A DNA stretch of 64,000 bases from Rhodotorula mucilaginosa (taxonomy: Eukaryota > Basidiomycota > Microbotryomycetes > Sporidiobolales > Sporidiobolaceae): assembly GCA_034406715.1 (NCBI GenBank), contig CP137873.1, positions 372,001 to 436,000 on the forward strand, read 5' to 3'. Made by a program: the position numbers and the translations under genes. The notes below the pieces were generated by a model. The model ran no database searches. It saw only the letters and a program-made list of their open reading frames with translations, and was not told where the DNA came from. Position 1 is the stretch's first letter. Each line of letters starts with the position of its first letter. Of the stretch, positions 14,855 through 26,411 are shown one piece after another.

Positions 14855-16130
14855 AAACTTGTCCTCTGTCTTGATGCCTTCCTCAGAGCAGGAGAACTTG
14901 GAGGTGGGGACGACCTTGCCTGCCGAGAGGAACGAGCCCGAAGGGTGCGGCTCGAGGACGGCGTGGAGGAAGGTACGAGAGCCGAAGTCGGCGGAGCGCG
15001 CGATGGCATTCATGAACCTGCAGGGTATTCCCAAATGGAAATAATCAGGTCCTGTCTTCTCAAAGCCGGCGAAACGGCAAAGTCCCCGGCAAAGTCGGAA
15101 AGGAAAGAACGCACCAGGCGAGGACAGCTCCGAAATCGTCACGAAGTCCGGACTTGCAGAGGGAGGGGTTGGTAACCGTGACCTGGATGTCTTGAGCAGC
15201 GGGAAGAACGGCGATCTTGCGAGCAAGGAACACATCGAGCAGTTTGCTGATGTTGTACATCTCGAAGAACGGAAGCTTCTTGAAGTAGGTCTCCGAGTTG
15301 AGTTCGGCGATAAAGCTGTCTGACTGCGGCAAGTTGGACGGCACGACCCAGTAGTGGACTGCAGCCAGTGGAGGAATATCGTGAAGATCGCACGAGAGGG
15401 ATTGTTTCCTGGCGGGTCAGCAACTCTTTCAAAGACAAGCTCGGGCTAAGGCTCGCAGTCACGGACATCCGGACCTGAGTGTTTCAAGCCAGCAGGGCTT
15501 ACCTTCGGAGGACACAATCTCGAGCTGCGGTTTGCGGCTCGCGGGGACCGCGTCGGCCGGCTTCGGAAGCTTAGCCGTCTTGCCGAGGAGAGGCAAAAGC
15601 AGAACGGCGAGCAAACCCGTGGCGAGAACGTTGACCTGGGTCGTCTCCTCGTAGCCGTCTGGCGTCAGAGTGTACTTGTTGCGGATGCATCCGGCGTTGA
15701 GAATTGCGAAGTCAAGACGGTCGACGCTCGTTTCGAGCTCGTGTACGAGTTTCTGAATAGTGGCGAAGCGATTCAGGTCGAGTTCGAGGAGCTTGATGTC
15801 GCCGCGGAAGCTCGGAACATCTTTGTGCAGCTGCTGGGCGAACTTCTCTCCTTTTTTGAGGAAGCGAACCGGCAGAATGAGGGTCGAGACTCCCAACCGA
15901 GCGAAATGCTGCGCGGTCTTGTAACCAAGCCTGGCGAAAGCTCAGAGCCGTCAGCACCTCGGACTCCCAGGCGGGCTATGGTCAATGGGGAAGGCGTACC
16001 CGGAGGTGGCACCTGTAACTAGAGCAGTCAACCCCTTCAGGTCCGCTTCGGGCTTGGCCACGCGGTGAGTGAGCTGTCCCCAAACGAATTTGTGGAACGG
16101 CAGGTCTTTTCCCTCGCCGTACTTTGACAT
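14786..16130 (-). CDS. Short-chain dehydrogenase/reductase, copy A
   Basis: This NAD(P)-dependent oxidoreductase of the SDR family is 344 residues. Exons 16130-16000, 15930-15503, 15358-15115 and 15017-14786 have lengths 131, 428, 244 and 232. The cofactor motif TGATSGLG is formed across intron 1, LNAG follows, and the catalytic pair is in YNISK (YxxxK). The overall type is like retinol-dehydrogenase/WWOX-like SDRs with an unknown lipid or carbonyl substrate. The neighbouring gene at 16570-17903 is a tandem copy with the same exon lengths. The stop lies 122 bases from the convergent desaturase stop, so 3' ends may overlap. The exact reaction cannot be read from the sequence. Confidence 0.92.
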
Positions 16131-16569
16131 GTCGTCGTCAGAGTGAACGAGGTAGAAGCAAGAAAGAAAGAAACGCTTGCGTGCTTGGAGGTTTGAGCGC
16201 AATTTGAGCGCTCGGTCCTATGTTTGGACGTACGCGGACAGGCGCGGACAGACAAAAGCTCAGCTCGACCATTCGACACAAGCTCGACCTCGGAAGGCCC
16301 AGCCTAGTCGTCGCCGTTAACGACTACATAAGTTCTTTCCTGCCGTGTTCAGCGTTCTTATCTGAGCCATACTCGGGCGGAATGTTACCGCCCAGCTTGA
16401 TCCTCTTCGCCTCTGCGAGTTTTCGAAAGCTCTAGTTAATCCAGTTGGTCAGAAGGAGGGCGAATCGCACCACTAGACTACTGTAAACTCTAGTTCTTCC
16501 AAAAGGGTATTGACGCCGTATATACGCAGACCGGCTTCGAAAGGAGAACAAGCGTGGAGACAACAGGGC
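16131..16569. other. Spacer between SDR copies with a relic of the desaturase 3' end
   Basis: This holds the promoter of SDR copy A and the 3' flank of copy B. Bases about 16458-16476 resemble the end of the desaturase CDS, including its TAG. Further matches around 16500-16520 share the AAAGGGTATTGACGCCGTA string found after the desaturase at about 14691-14709. This marks the duplicated unit as starting inside the desaturase gene. Confidence 0.7.
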
Positions 16570-17903
16570 TCATTGTCCCGAAAGGATCTTGACCGTCTCC
16601 GGAGCCAACTTGGCGTAGAGCTCGACGAGTTCCGTCCAGAACTTGTCCTCCATCTTGATGCCTTCCTCGGAGCAGGAGAACCTGGAGGTGGGGACGACCT
16701 TGCCCGCCGAGAGGAACGAGCCCGACGGGTGCGACTCAAGAACGGCATGGAGGAAGGTGCGAGAGCCAAACTCGGCGGTCCAGGAAACGGCGTTCATCAG
16801 CCTGTAGCGAGAGCACAACGATGAGAATGAGCTTCTGCTTTCCATCTGCGAGGGGACGCTGATCATCGAGTCGGAAAGAACGTAACGCACCAGGCGAGGA
16901 CAGCGCCGAAATCGTCACGGAAGGCCGACCGGCAAAGTCCCGGGTTGGTAACCGTGACTTGAATGTCCTGCGCCACGGGAAGAGCGGCAATCTTGCGAGC
17001 GAGAAAGACGTCGAGGAGTTTGCTGATGTTGTACATCTCGGAGAACGGGAGTTTCTTAAAATACTCCTCCGTGTTGAGTTCGGCGATGAAATTCTCGGAT
17101 TGAGGCAAGTTGGACGGGACGACCCAGTAGTGGACTGTAGCGCTCGAAGGAAGGGAGAGAAGAAGGTTGCACGGAGGGATTGCGCGGTGGTGTGGGTGAG
17201 CAATTGCTGGCAGCAAAGTGCGGGCTCGCATTGGTCCCCGGACCGGAGTCTTCAGAGTCCCAGCCGCTTACCTTCGGAGGAAACGATCTCGAGCTGCGGC
17301 TTGAGATCGGACGGCAGCGCATCGGCGGGCTTAGGAAGCTTGGCCGTCTTGCTGAGGAGAGGCAAAAGCAGAACGGCGAGCAAGCCCGTAGCGAGAACGT
17401 TGACCTGGATCGTCTCCTCGTAGCCGTCTGGCGTCTGGTGGTACTTGGTCCGAGTGCATCCGGCGTTGAGGATGGCGAAATCGAGACGATCGACGGTCGT
17501 TTCGAGTTCTTTTAGGAATTTCGGGATGGAAGCGAAGCGATTCAGGTCGAGTTCGAGGAGCTTGATCTCTCCGCGGAAGCTGGGTACATCCGTATGCAGC
17601 TGTTGCGCGTACTGCTCGCCCTTTTTGAGCGAGCGAACCGGCAGGACGAGGGTCGAGACGCCCAAGCGAGCAAAATGCTGCGCGGTGGTGTAGCCGAGTC
17701 TGCGGGCAGCGTCGGACACGTCAGCAGATCTGGCAGTCAGGACACAGGAGAGGATATGGCCTGCCAACGTACCCGGAAGTGGCCCCTGTGATGAGCGCAG
17801 TCCGTCCTTTCAAATCCGCTTCCGGCTTCGGAACTTGGTGGGTGAGGTGTCCCCAGATGAACTCGGGAACGGGGAGGTCCTTGCCGGTGCCGTACTTGGA
17901 CAT
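16570..17903 (-). CDS. Short-chain dehydrogenase/reductase, copy B
   Basis: This is the tandem paralogue of the SDR at 14786-16130. It also has 344 residues and exactly the same exon lengths (131, 428, 244 and 232; exons 17903-17773, 17699-17272, 17134-16891 and 16801-16570). It keeps TGATSGLG across intron 1, LNAG and the catalytic YNISK, so both copies look active. Differences from copy A are spread over the protein but scarce in the last 60 residues. The upstream frame is open beyond the ATG at 17903. I chose this ATG because it matches the start of copy A (MSKYG.GKDLP). Confidence 0.92.
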
Positions 17904-18096
17904 GCTGTAGGCTCGCACTGCTGCAAGAGAGTGAGAAGCGTTCGCGGGCTGTGCTCGCAGCTCGACCGCAATTCGGAGCCGCAGAAGCTCCACATGGTCG
18001 CCGAATCAAGCCGATAAGGCCGATCGCCGGGACTTGGCGCTTACGCAAGCTTGCCGACGACTTCGACTGCATGCATATCGTATGAATATTGCACGT

Positions 18097-21000
18097 TCAG
18101 CCAAACGCTGCAGCTGCGGCCGAATCAAACGTCGCCATCCGAGCTACGGCAGCCTCGTCTCGTCGGACCAGGTTATCCAGCACCACCGCAAACACCTGCC
18201 CAATCCTCCAGATCGTCGCCACCTGCGTGAGGTGCTGCGATACGCTCCGGAGCACCTGGATCGAGACCCCACTGCTCTCGCGGTTGCTCGAGATAGTCAG
18301 CGACAAGTCGGACAGCGACGCGGGTCCGCCGAGCGCGAGCCACGATCCTGTGTCGGGTGCGTCCGCAGCCTGCAAGTCCGAATCTAACGGGAACGGAGTG
18401 CCTCTGTCCGGCGGCGATTCGGACGTCGAGGTGATCTGGACCGTTAGGAGCGAGCGAGAGTAGACGTAGAGGCAGAGGCCGGCGTAAAAGAGTGCCGAAG
18501 ACTCGAACGTGGCTGCGGGAAACGGGATCAAGGATGAGCTCGCGCTGGATCTCGCAGCCGCAGGCAAGACGGGAAGGATGCGCACCGTGTGTCGGATATT
18601 CGCGCACGATCCGGATGATTTGTCCAGCATGCAAGGCGATCGTGCGCGCTCGTTCCGCTTGGTGGCCCATCCAGCTAGTCCACCGATCGAGAGTCTCGAT
18701 GGCGGCGACCTCGCCGGCCTTGAGCGCGATGAGGTCGAGCTCCTCGAGCGCGATGTGCGTCGCAAGGTGCGCCAAGTGGTAGCACAGGCGCGGGGCGGCG
18801 TACGAGTTGTCATCGTCCGTGGCGGCCAAACTCCCGCCGAAGCGAGGGGTGAATTCGTCGGCACCACGGCTGAGGCGGCAGAGGGAGCGTCGGATTTGCG
18901 TTGTCACCAGTTCGGCGTGATTCGTCAATCCGGAAAGGTGGAGCTGACGAGCGTTGTGGATCATCAGGTGGAGACCCTGGACGAGCACGCTGGAAATGCG
19001 GAGCCGCATCAGTCCTCACTCTCAAGCCTTCTCGCGAAAATGAGCCAACAGTTTCGACTCACTGCGCGCCAAAGGGTCCCAACGAGATCGATCCCGGTAG
19101 CGGTAGCGAAGAGTCCGAAGCGAGCATTTTGGCCAAGTTCTGCACCGACATCGGGTCGGTACTCTCGCGCTTGAGCGCGAGCCAGGCTTCCGGCGTGCTC
19201 GCCTCCCCTGCAGCAGGAGCAAAAGGGAGTTGTCAGCACGCGTCAGGCAGAAAGCTGCGAATCGGAACGTACAGAGCTGCTCCGAGCACGGCAGCAGCGT
19301 CTTGATCTCGCTCGACGTCAGAATCGGTGGCGTATGCATCAGCGTCGTAACTTCGGCCTCGAGCACTATGTGAAGGCGGTTGATCAGTATGCAGTACCGG
19401 GCGTTGGTAGCGCAAGAACGCGTCTCACCAAAGGTCGCCATCGCAGTCCGCCGCCTCTCCTCGTTGGCGATGAACGCCTTCCACTGGGCCATGGGCGAGT
19501 CGTCGATCGGCTTGTGCACGAGCGACTCGTCAAAGACCCTCAGGCGTCGAAGGATCGCGACGTGTACGCCCCGAAGCGCTTCCGTCATCTCGATCGTCCT
19601 GGCCGATCCGATCCACCGCAACGTGCACGCGAGGAGTTGGCTCTGGGCGACGGGCAGACTTCGTGCGAGTCGGTTGTCGCGGTTGATCAAGTGCTCGACG
19701 CCTCGGCGCGAGACTTCGATCATGACCCGGCCGAGTTGGAACGCGCCCGGCACGGGGGCGTAAATCGCTCCGATTCCGAGAATGATCATGAGCAGTTGGC
19801 CGAGCGTCTTTTTCGGCGAGAAGGAAGGGACATGGAACATCGGCATGATGCGGTGGAAATGCTGAAAGTACAGACCGCACAAGAGATCTGCCGCAAGGAA
19901 GCCTGATAAGAAGCCGTGACCCTCGAGCATGGGAAGGTCGCCAAGCAGAGGGCGGACACTCACCAAACATGGAGAGGGGAATCTTGGCGAGCGAGCGATA
20001 GATGGCGTGGTACTCAGAGTCGCTGAGCTGTGAGAAGCGCAGAGTTTCAAGGATGGCGATCCGAGTGTCCTCGTCAAACTTGGGTACGCGGTTCGCGATC
20101 CCTCCGAGTGCGGTCCCTCCGATCATAAGCAGCGAGAGCGAAGCCTCGCTCTCGAGTCGGATCGCCGACTCGTCTCCAGTGGGGTCCCAGACCATAGGCC
20201 AGGTCGGCGCGGATCGACCAGCAGACGGCGGCCGCCTCGAAGCTTGGCTGTTGAGGTTCGATCCGTGCTGCCCCTCGGGATGAAAAGTCCCGTTCGCCGG
20301 ACCCCTGTCCCCGGTCGCCGCTTCGTCGGTCCCTCCCATCCCGTCATCGCTTTCCGGACGAGGAGAGCCGTGGCGCGAAGGCAGTCCCGAAGCCGTGATC
20401 ATGATCCGACGTCGTCGAGTGGCCGCATGCGGGCTATTCGACGAAGTAGGCGACGGTTCAGTGATATCAGACAAGAGAGCCGCCGAAGCAGCTTGGGGCG
20501 GCTGAGGGTGCGCCGCGGCGGCGCCACCACTCGTCGACTCGAACTGCTCCGTCACGGTGAACGAAGCTGCTGGTACGGCGGGCGCGTGTCCGGCGACCGA
20601 GGACGCGAGATGCGGTGCGGCGGGGGGCGAGGTCAGGAAACTGGACCAGAACATCGAGTCGTCGGTTGGTAGATAGAAAGCGGCGGCGAGATCCGCCTCG
20701 AGGGAGGAAGGAAATCCTCCCCACCCGGAGTCGGCCGCGGCCTGTCCAGCGAAGGTGGACCCGTGCACGGTATCGGGCGCAGCGTGTCCAGAGAATGCGG
20801 GCCCTTGCGCGTGAGGATCTTGTCCCTGAACGGGAGCCACGGCGTGACCGTTCGACTCTTGCTGGTGTTGCTGTTGCTGTTGCTGCTGGTGCTGCTGTTG
20901 CTGCAATGCAAGACTGACGAAACCTTCGAGACTTTCGCTCTGCATCGTATTGCCGTCGAGGGCGAGATCTCTCGCGTTGGCGGCGAGATCGACTTCGGTC

Positions 21001-22246
21001 ACGGACGAAGCGGCGGCGGCGGAGCGCGAGGTGCCCATCGTCATGTAGTCGCTTGGCTGTAGCGGTTGCTGCACAGGGGCGCCGGGGAAGACGGGCGGCA
21101 TCGGTGGCATGAGAGCAGCTGTCGCGAAAGAGGGGAGGCTCGTCGAAGTCGGCGGCGGGGGCGTAGGCAGTTGGCCGGAGGAGGAACCGCCGTAAGCCTC
21201 GCGTACAGAGATGTCGCCTGTGACGGTGGCGCCTCCGTTGCCGGTAACGAGTCCTCCGAATGGAGGTACCGAGCCTTCGGTTTCGAGACTGCCGATGCGG
21301 ACGCGCTTCGAAGGCCGTGCGGTCGGCGGGTCGAATTCGCACTCGCGACTGAGCTCGACGCAGCGTTGGCACGGTTGCTCGCCAGAGCATTTCGCCTGCC
21401 CGAGTTGAGTAATCAGCTCTAGTGCGGTATCAATACATCCGAGTAGCGCCGGATCGGACGCACTTTCGCCGCCGCGCAGATCCGACAAGCTGGAAACGGT
21501 AACAACGTGATCAGCCCCATCGAGCCCTTTTTGGTGTGAGAGTGACGGTCTACTGACCTCGCGATACGCGATTCAGTCCTCTCGCTCTGACCGTCGTGTT
21601 GGGGCCCGCGCCGCTGCTGCCATCCGCAGAGGCACCGCTCTGTTTGTCCAGGTTTCTGTCGCGCTCGTGTATCTGCGGCAGGAGGTGCGCCTTTCTGTCA
21701 GCCAAGAGCGCGAGACTCTGTTTCCCGTCGATAACGAACCTTGAGATGCCGCTGGAGCACGTCGCTGCCGAGAGGGAATTCCGTCAGCCAGAGTTTGGAG
21801 GAAGCGAGACCGGTGGCGCGAGTTGACTCACGTTCGCGCGAATGATTTGCCGCACTGGTGTGGCGCGAATACAAAGTCAGCACAAGCTGAGTCTTGCCTC
21901 GGCGGCGACGGAATTGCCTCGGCGGCGACGGAGTTGAAGGGGAACGCACCTCGTCGCAGCGATAACTATGTGAAGGGTCGTGAGTCTTTACGTGCCGGTC
22001 GAGGTGTTCGATGCGGGCGTAGCTTGCGGTGCAGCCCGGATGTTGGCACTGCAGGGGACGTTCTCCGTCAGCTTTGTCTGCCCCGCGCCCTCCTTTGGCT
22101 GCCTTGAAGCGTCTCGATTGGAGAAAGTGGGGGGGAACCTCGAGAGGAGGGATGGACGGGCTTACAACGTGTGTACGGATGGGCGGTTGCTTGACGGGCT
22201 TGTTGGTGCCCGTCGGCGCTCCGTTTGCGCTCGCAGGATCGGCCAT
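18097..22246 (-). CDS. Transcription factor with two C2H2 fingers and a Zn2Cys6 cluster
   Basis: This is a probable nuclear regulator of 1149 residues. Exons are 22246-21950, 21854-21832, 21764-21740, 21672-21558, 21489-21464, 21395-19964, 19902-19429, 19365-19273, 19207-19063, 18989-18586 and 18512-18097, summing to 1150 codons. Finger 1 (about residue 66) reads CQHPGCTASYARIEHLDRHV. Finger 2 is assembled from three exons, CDE/CGKSFART/DVLQRHLK. The binuclear cluster follows at about 155 as CRICAAAKAKC plus CSGEQPCQRCVELSREC, itself split by an intron. A long Gln/Ser/Pro-rich region (poly-Q at about 20860-20910) leads into a fungal transcription-factor middle domain (LYFQHFHRIMPMFHVPSF and NEERRRTAMATF). 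Proteins with both C2H2 and Zn2Cys6 domains are known in fungi. The target genes are unknown. An upstream in-frame start is possible. Confidence 0.88.
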
Positions 22247-23120
22247 CCCAACTCGCTGCGTTCGGAGATGAAAACACCCGGAAGTCGAGAGAGCCCGGCG
22301 AGCGAGAGATCCGGGGTGGGCACAAGTCTTGATCGCCACCTTCGCGTCCTGTACTCGCAAGTTGCAAGCATAGCGAAAGCTGCACACGATTCAGATCGCT
22401 CTACTCAAGGCTGCATGGTCCGCGCACTGTGGGAACCTGCGGCAGTTCATTTTCCAATCAGATCATCAGACCCACATCTTGATCAGCTCCTGCCCGCCCG
22501 TCGACGTAGTGACCTGCAAGTCACCATGCTCTGTCCGAGTACATCTCGGATCTCCCGCTCCTCCGCAGCCATCCTCGCTGGCAGGCTCATCCTCCGCAAC
22601 CGGCCAGTCCGCGCCTGCTCAACCTGGCTCGTCGACCGTCGCCGTCGAGCTATCCCCGCACGCCCGAGGTGAGGAACTTGCACGCGCTTGAAGTGCGTAC
22701 TCTTCACAGCAGCCCGATCGGGGACTGCGGCTGGATTCTCCGGGTTGCGACCCAAGCACCTCTCGAACCTCGAGCGAGCGCCAGCTTTCCCGTTGCTGCC
22801 GTCTCGGCTTCTCAACCTCCGCCCAGCCGACACATCTATCCGCCCCGCTCGCTGATTCCGACACATCCTCCTGTGTCGCTCTACCGCTGACAGCTCTCTG
22901 TGCGGAAGAGTTGCAGGTGTTCCGGGGTCACGAACGGCTGCAGCGAGAAATCGTGCTCAACTCTTGCTGTCCCTCCAGCGCTTGATGCTCAGACTGCTGC
23001 CCGTCCAGCTCACACATGGGTAACCGCTGCCGCTACTCTCAGCGAGGCCCCTTTCCGGCCGTTTGGAAGACACGACTTGACCCGATTCAGTACACATTCT
23101 TCCCAGCCCACGATTCCTGC
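22247..23120. other. Intergenic, no gene seen
   Basis: About 870 bases lie between the regulator start and the cupin stop. They hold the regulator promoter and the cupin 3' flank. Short open frames on both strands, such as one at 22483-22866, show no domain or plausible splice partners. No tRNA-like B box was noticed. Confidence 0.5.
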
Positions 23121-23928
23121 TTAGTGGATACTCTTCGCTGGCAGCTCCTCTCCCTTGATGACCACGGGCTTGGCCGGCAGCAACACATAGACCATACCTG
23201 TATGTTTTCCGTCATCAGCTTTCGACTCGACTCGAGAACTAGGATGACACGGAGAACTGCGAGACTTACGAGCCCACTCAGTATCCGAGGCATTGACCCA
23301 CTGGTGGTCCGTTCCTCGCTGGACCACCACGTCTCCTTGCTTGCAAAGGGTGCGCGAACCGTCCGGCAGGACGAGCTGCGCAGGTATGCACATCCCGGTC
23401 AGCAGAGGGACTGACATGTGAAAATTTCCGGAGGAAAAAGGCTCACTTCGAGTTCGCCCGCGATGACAAAGCCGTAGTCCAGGCTGATAGTGCGATGCAT
23501 GGGAGATACATGTTTCGGCGGCATGTCGACATAACGAACGACGGATCCCTCTGTCGGCGAAAAAAATTGGTCGTCAAGATTTCCTCGCGCTCTGCTCTCG
23601 ACCCTCTTTCTCCTCGAGAACACTCACTCTCACTGCTCAGCTCGCCAATGGGCAGCTCGCGCCCGTCGGTAGTCTGCAGCCACGCGCCAATCGAGTCAGC
23701 CACGTAGAGCCCACGCCACGCCCGGCCAAGCCCACGGACTCGACTCACCGTCTGGCAATCGGCGGGGCTCGAATCCGTCACCCACGCCAGTCCAAAGCTG
23801 ACGCCGTCGGTAAAGCCTGGCGGGGAGATGTTGGGCACCTCGCCGTCGATCCAGACCTTGGCCATGCCCTCGTCGTCATGAGTGGTGACGACGCGCCGGA
23901 TGGAAGGAAGCGGGTTCTGCGGGGCCAT
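23121..23928 (-). CDS. Cupin-fold protein
   Basis: This is a small single-domain cupin of 168 residues. Exons 23928-23749, 23673-23634, 23550-23447, 23375-23270 and 23197-23121 sum to 169 codons. The conserved barrel shows as MPPKHVSPMHRTISLDYGFV then LPDGSRTLCKQGDVVVQRGT followed by DHQWVN. His residues in the first motif and in TDHQW could bind a metal. Proteins of this size and layout include small isomerases and dioxygenase-like cupins, and the reaction cannot be named. It is head-to-head with the CocE hydrolase, the two ATGs being about 325 bases apart, which suggests shared control. Confidence 0.85.
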
Positions 23929-24253
23929 GTTGTCTCGCGGCTGGATCTGGGCAACACGGGGAGGATGAATCGAGCGGGGAAACGATGCAAGCAAGGGGGA
24001 CTACAACGAGACAAGCCTCGCGCCTCCGCCGCGACCTCCGAACCGCCGCTCGCTCGGAAGGAGGTTTTCCGCGAAACTTCAAGTGGGCGGCCCGTTCCCG
24101 GCGGCGGCGCTCTCCTTCGCGTGCTCTTCGCCGCTTTATACTCTTGCTGCTACTGTGAACTCTCAAGACCCGAGTGTCCACCGCGAGGAGCTGCCGAGTC
24201 CAGGGTCGCTTGATCTTTTCCAAACCCGCCGCTACCGCTTTTCTCCCGCGACC
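23929..24253. promoter_or_regulatory. Bidirectional promoter, cupin / CocE hydrolase
   Basis: Only 325 bases separate the two divergent start codons, so the core promoters must lie here. A TTTATACTC element near 24136 is TATA-like for the rightward gene. No other element is assigned. Confidence 0.6.
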
Positions 24254-26411
24254 ATGACCGTTCCAGCCTTTGACATCCGACCGGGTGCGAACCAGATCCG
24301 CACTGTCGAGCGTCGCTCCAACATGATCTTTGAGAAGAACGTCGACATTCCCCTCGCCGACGGCGGACTCTGCCGCTGCAACGTCTACCGCCCGCTCGAA
24401 CCCGGCCGCTATCCCGTCATCATGACGATGGGACCGTACGGCAAGGACATCCCGTACGCGCAGTTCCATGTCAAGTCGTTCGCCGAAATCCCCGACGAGC
24501 AGAAGGGCGATCTCTCGGCGTGGGAAACGCCTCACCCCGACGTAAGTCCTGTATTCTCGACCCGCTTTCTTTCGGTTTGCGAAGCGCTGACTTTCGGCTG
24601 ATCGGATGCAGTACTGGGTTAGCCAAGGCTATGTCGTCGTTCGCGTCGATGAACGCGGCGTCGGTTCGTCGCCGGGTTTCCTCGACACGATGTCGGCTTC
24701 GACCTCAAGCGATTTCGCCGAGTGCGTCGAGTGGGCAGCAGAGCAGGAGTGGTCGACCGGCAAGATCGGTCTGCTCGGCATCTCGTACTATGGCGGCACG
24801 CAGTGGCGAGTCGCCGCGAGGAAGCCGAAGGGCCTCACTTGCATCATTCCGTGGGAAGGTACGCGCGCAATTCTCTCTGTTTTCCTCTTGACAAGTGACA
24901 AGGAAACTTACGCCAGACGCTACAGGCATGACGGACTACTACCGCGACCGCGTTCGCCAAGGCGGTATCTACTCGAACCAGTTTGTCCAGTTCTGGTTCA
25001 ACAATCAGGTCGGCCCCATGCAGTACGGCAACGCGGAAAAGACGGTCCGCCGCTGGGGTCCGAAAGCGCCGGTTGGCGAGCCTGTCGGTAAGTGGCTCGA
25101 GTGACGAGACGATCGGGTCAGCGTGCTGATATCTGTGGACCCGCGCAGGTCCGGATTGCATCGAAGGCGTCATCCCGAAGGAGCAGCTTGAGAAACTCCG
25201 ACGCGACCAGACGGTCGACAACCGCGAGCACCGCTACCTCGACGAGCCGTACCATGCCTCGCGAGTCTACAACCTCGGCGACATCGAAGTACCGGTGCTC
25301 TCCGTCGCCAACCTCGGCGGCAACACTCTGCATCTCCGCGGCAACGTCATGGGCTACCTCGAAGCTGGCACGCCGAACAAGTGGCTTTGGTTCATCTCTG
25401 GTCGTCACGACTTGCCTTTCTACCTGCCGCATTACGTCGAGCTGCAGAAATCTTGTGAGTGTGCGGTAAGAGACTTGAGTGACCTTGGATCTGAACTGAC
25501 CGTCTCCCTTTCACTACTCGGCTCGACGATCGCTATTTGCAGTCCTCGACGCTTGGCTCAAGGGCGAAGACTCGCGCGGGTGGACAAAGGGACCGAACGC
25601 CGACATCCCCGCCGTCAACGTCCTCGTGCGGAAGGGCAACCCCGGCTTCAACTCGAACGAAGCGGAGGCGACGTTCACGAACCGTCCGGAGAAGGCGTGG
25701 CCGATCGAACGCACGCAGTACGAGAAATACCACCTGCACCCTGATCTCTCGATGCGGCACGACGAACCGGCTCAGGACCCAGCAACGCTCAAGCTCGCCG
25801 CGCTCGGCAAGACCGACCCGATCCAGTTCAAAGTCAAGTTCGACAAGGAGACCGAGATCGCCGGACATCCACTCGCGAATCTCGTCGTCGGTGTCGAAGA
25901 GCGAGAAGACGGCACCGCTCCGACCGACGTCGACCTCTTCGTGACGCTCCGACACTTCGACGCAGACGGCAAGGAGATCTTCTACACCGGTGCGTTCACA
26001 GTCTCTTTGTCTGGTTTAAATTCCTCTTGCTGACTCTCAAGCTGCTGCGTAGGTACCGCCGGTGACCCCGTGCCGCTCGTCAAGGGCTGGCTCCGCGCCT
26101 CGCTGCGCAAGATTGACGAGTCTTCACCTCGCCACCGCCACTACCTCCCGCACCGCAACTACCTTTCGACCGACGTCGCTCTTCTCAAGCCCAACACTCC
26201 TTACGACCTCATGGTCGAAATTTGGCCCACAGCTGTCGTCGTTGAAGCGGGTTCGTCGATCGTTTTCGTAGTCGCCACCGGCGACACGCAGGGTTGCGGC
26301 ATCTTCCTCCACCACGAGCCGACTGACCGCTCGGAGGAGGTCTTTGATGGGACGAACGTGATTCACTTTGGCCCGGATCACCGGAACTATCTGCAGTTGC
26401 CCATCGTGTAG
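24254..26411 (+). CDS. CocE/NonD-family (S15-like) alpha/beta hydrolase
   Basis: This is a serine hydrolase of the X-Pro-dipeptidase/cocaine-esterase-like family, 602 residues. Exons 24254-24541, 24612-24858, 24926-25087, 25149-25454, 25543-25989 and 26053-26411 sum to 603 codons. The nucleophile motif GISYYG lies in exon 2. The acid and base regions are plausible around SGRHDLPFY (exon 4). The C-terminal part from about exon 5 is the jelly-roll PepX_C-like domain ending in a beta-rich tail. No signal peptide is seen, so it should be intracellular. A second member of the family lies at 45055-47216 with a different exon structure, making them old paralogues. The substrate, ester or amide, is unknown. 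Confidence 0.9.

Noticed and set aside
20850-20920. CAG/CTG-type repeat as an independent element
   Set aside because: It is the poly-Gln tract of the regulator read on the opposite strand.
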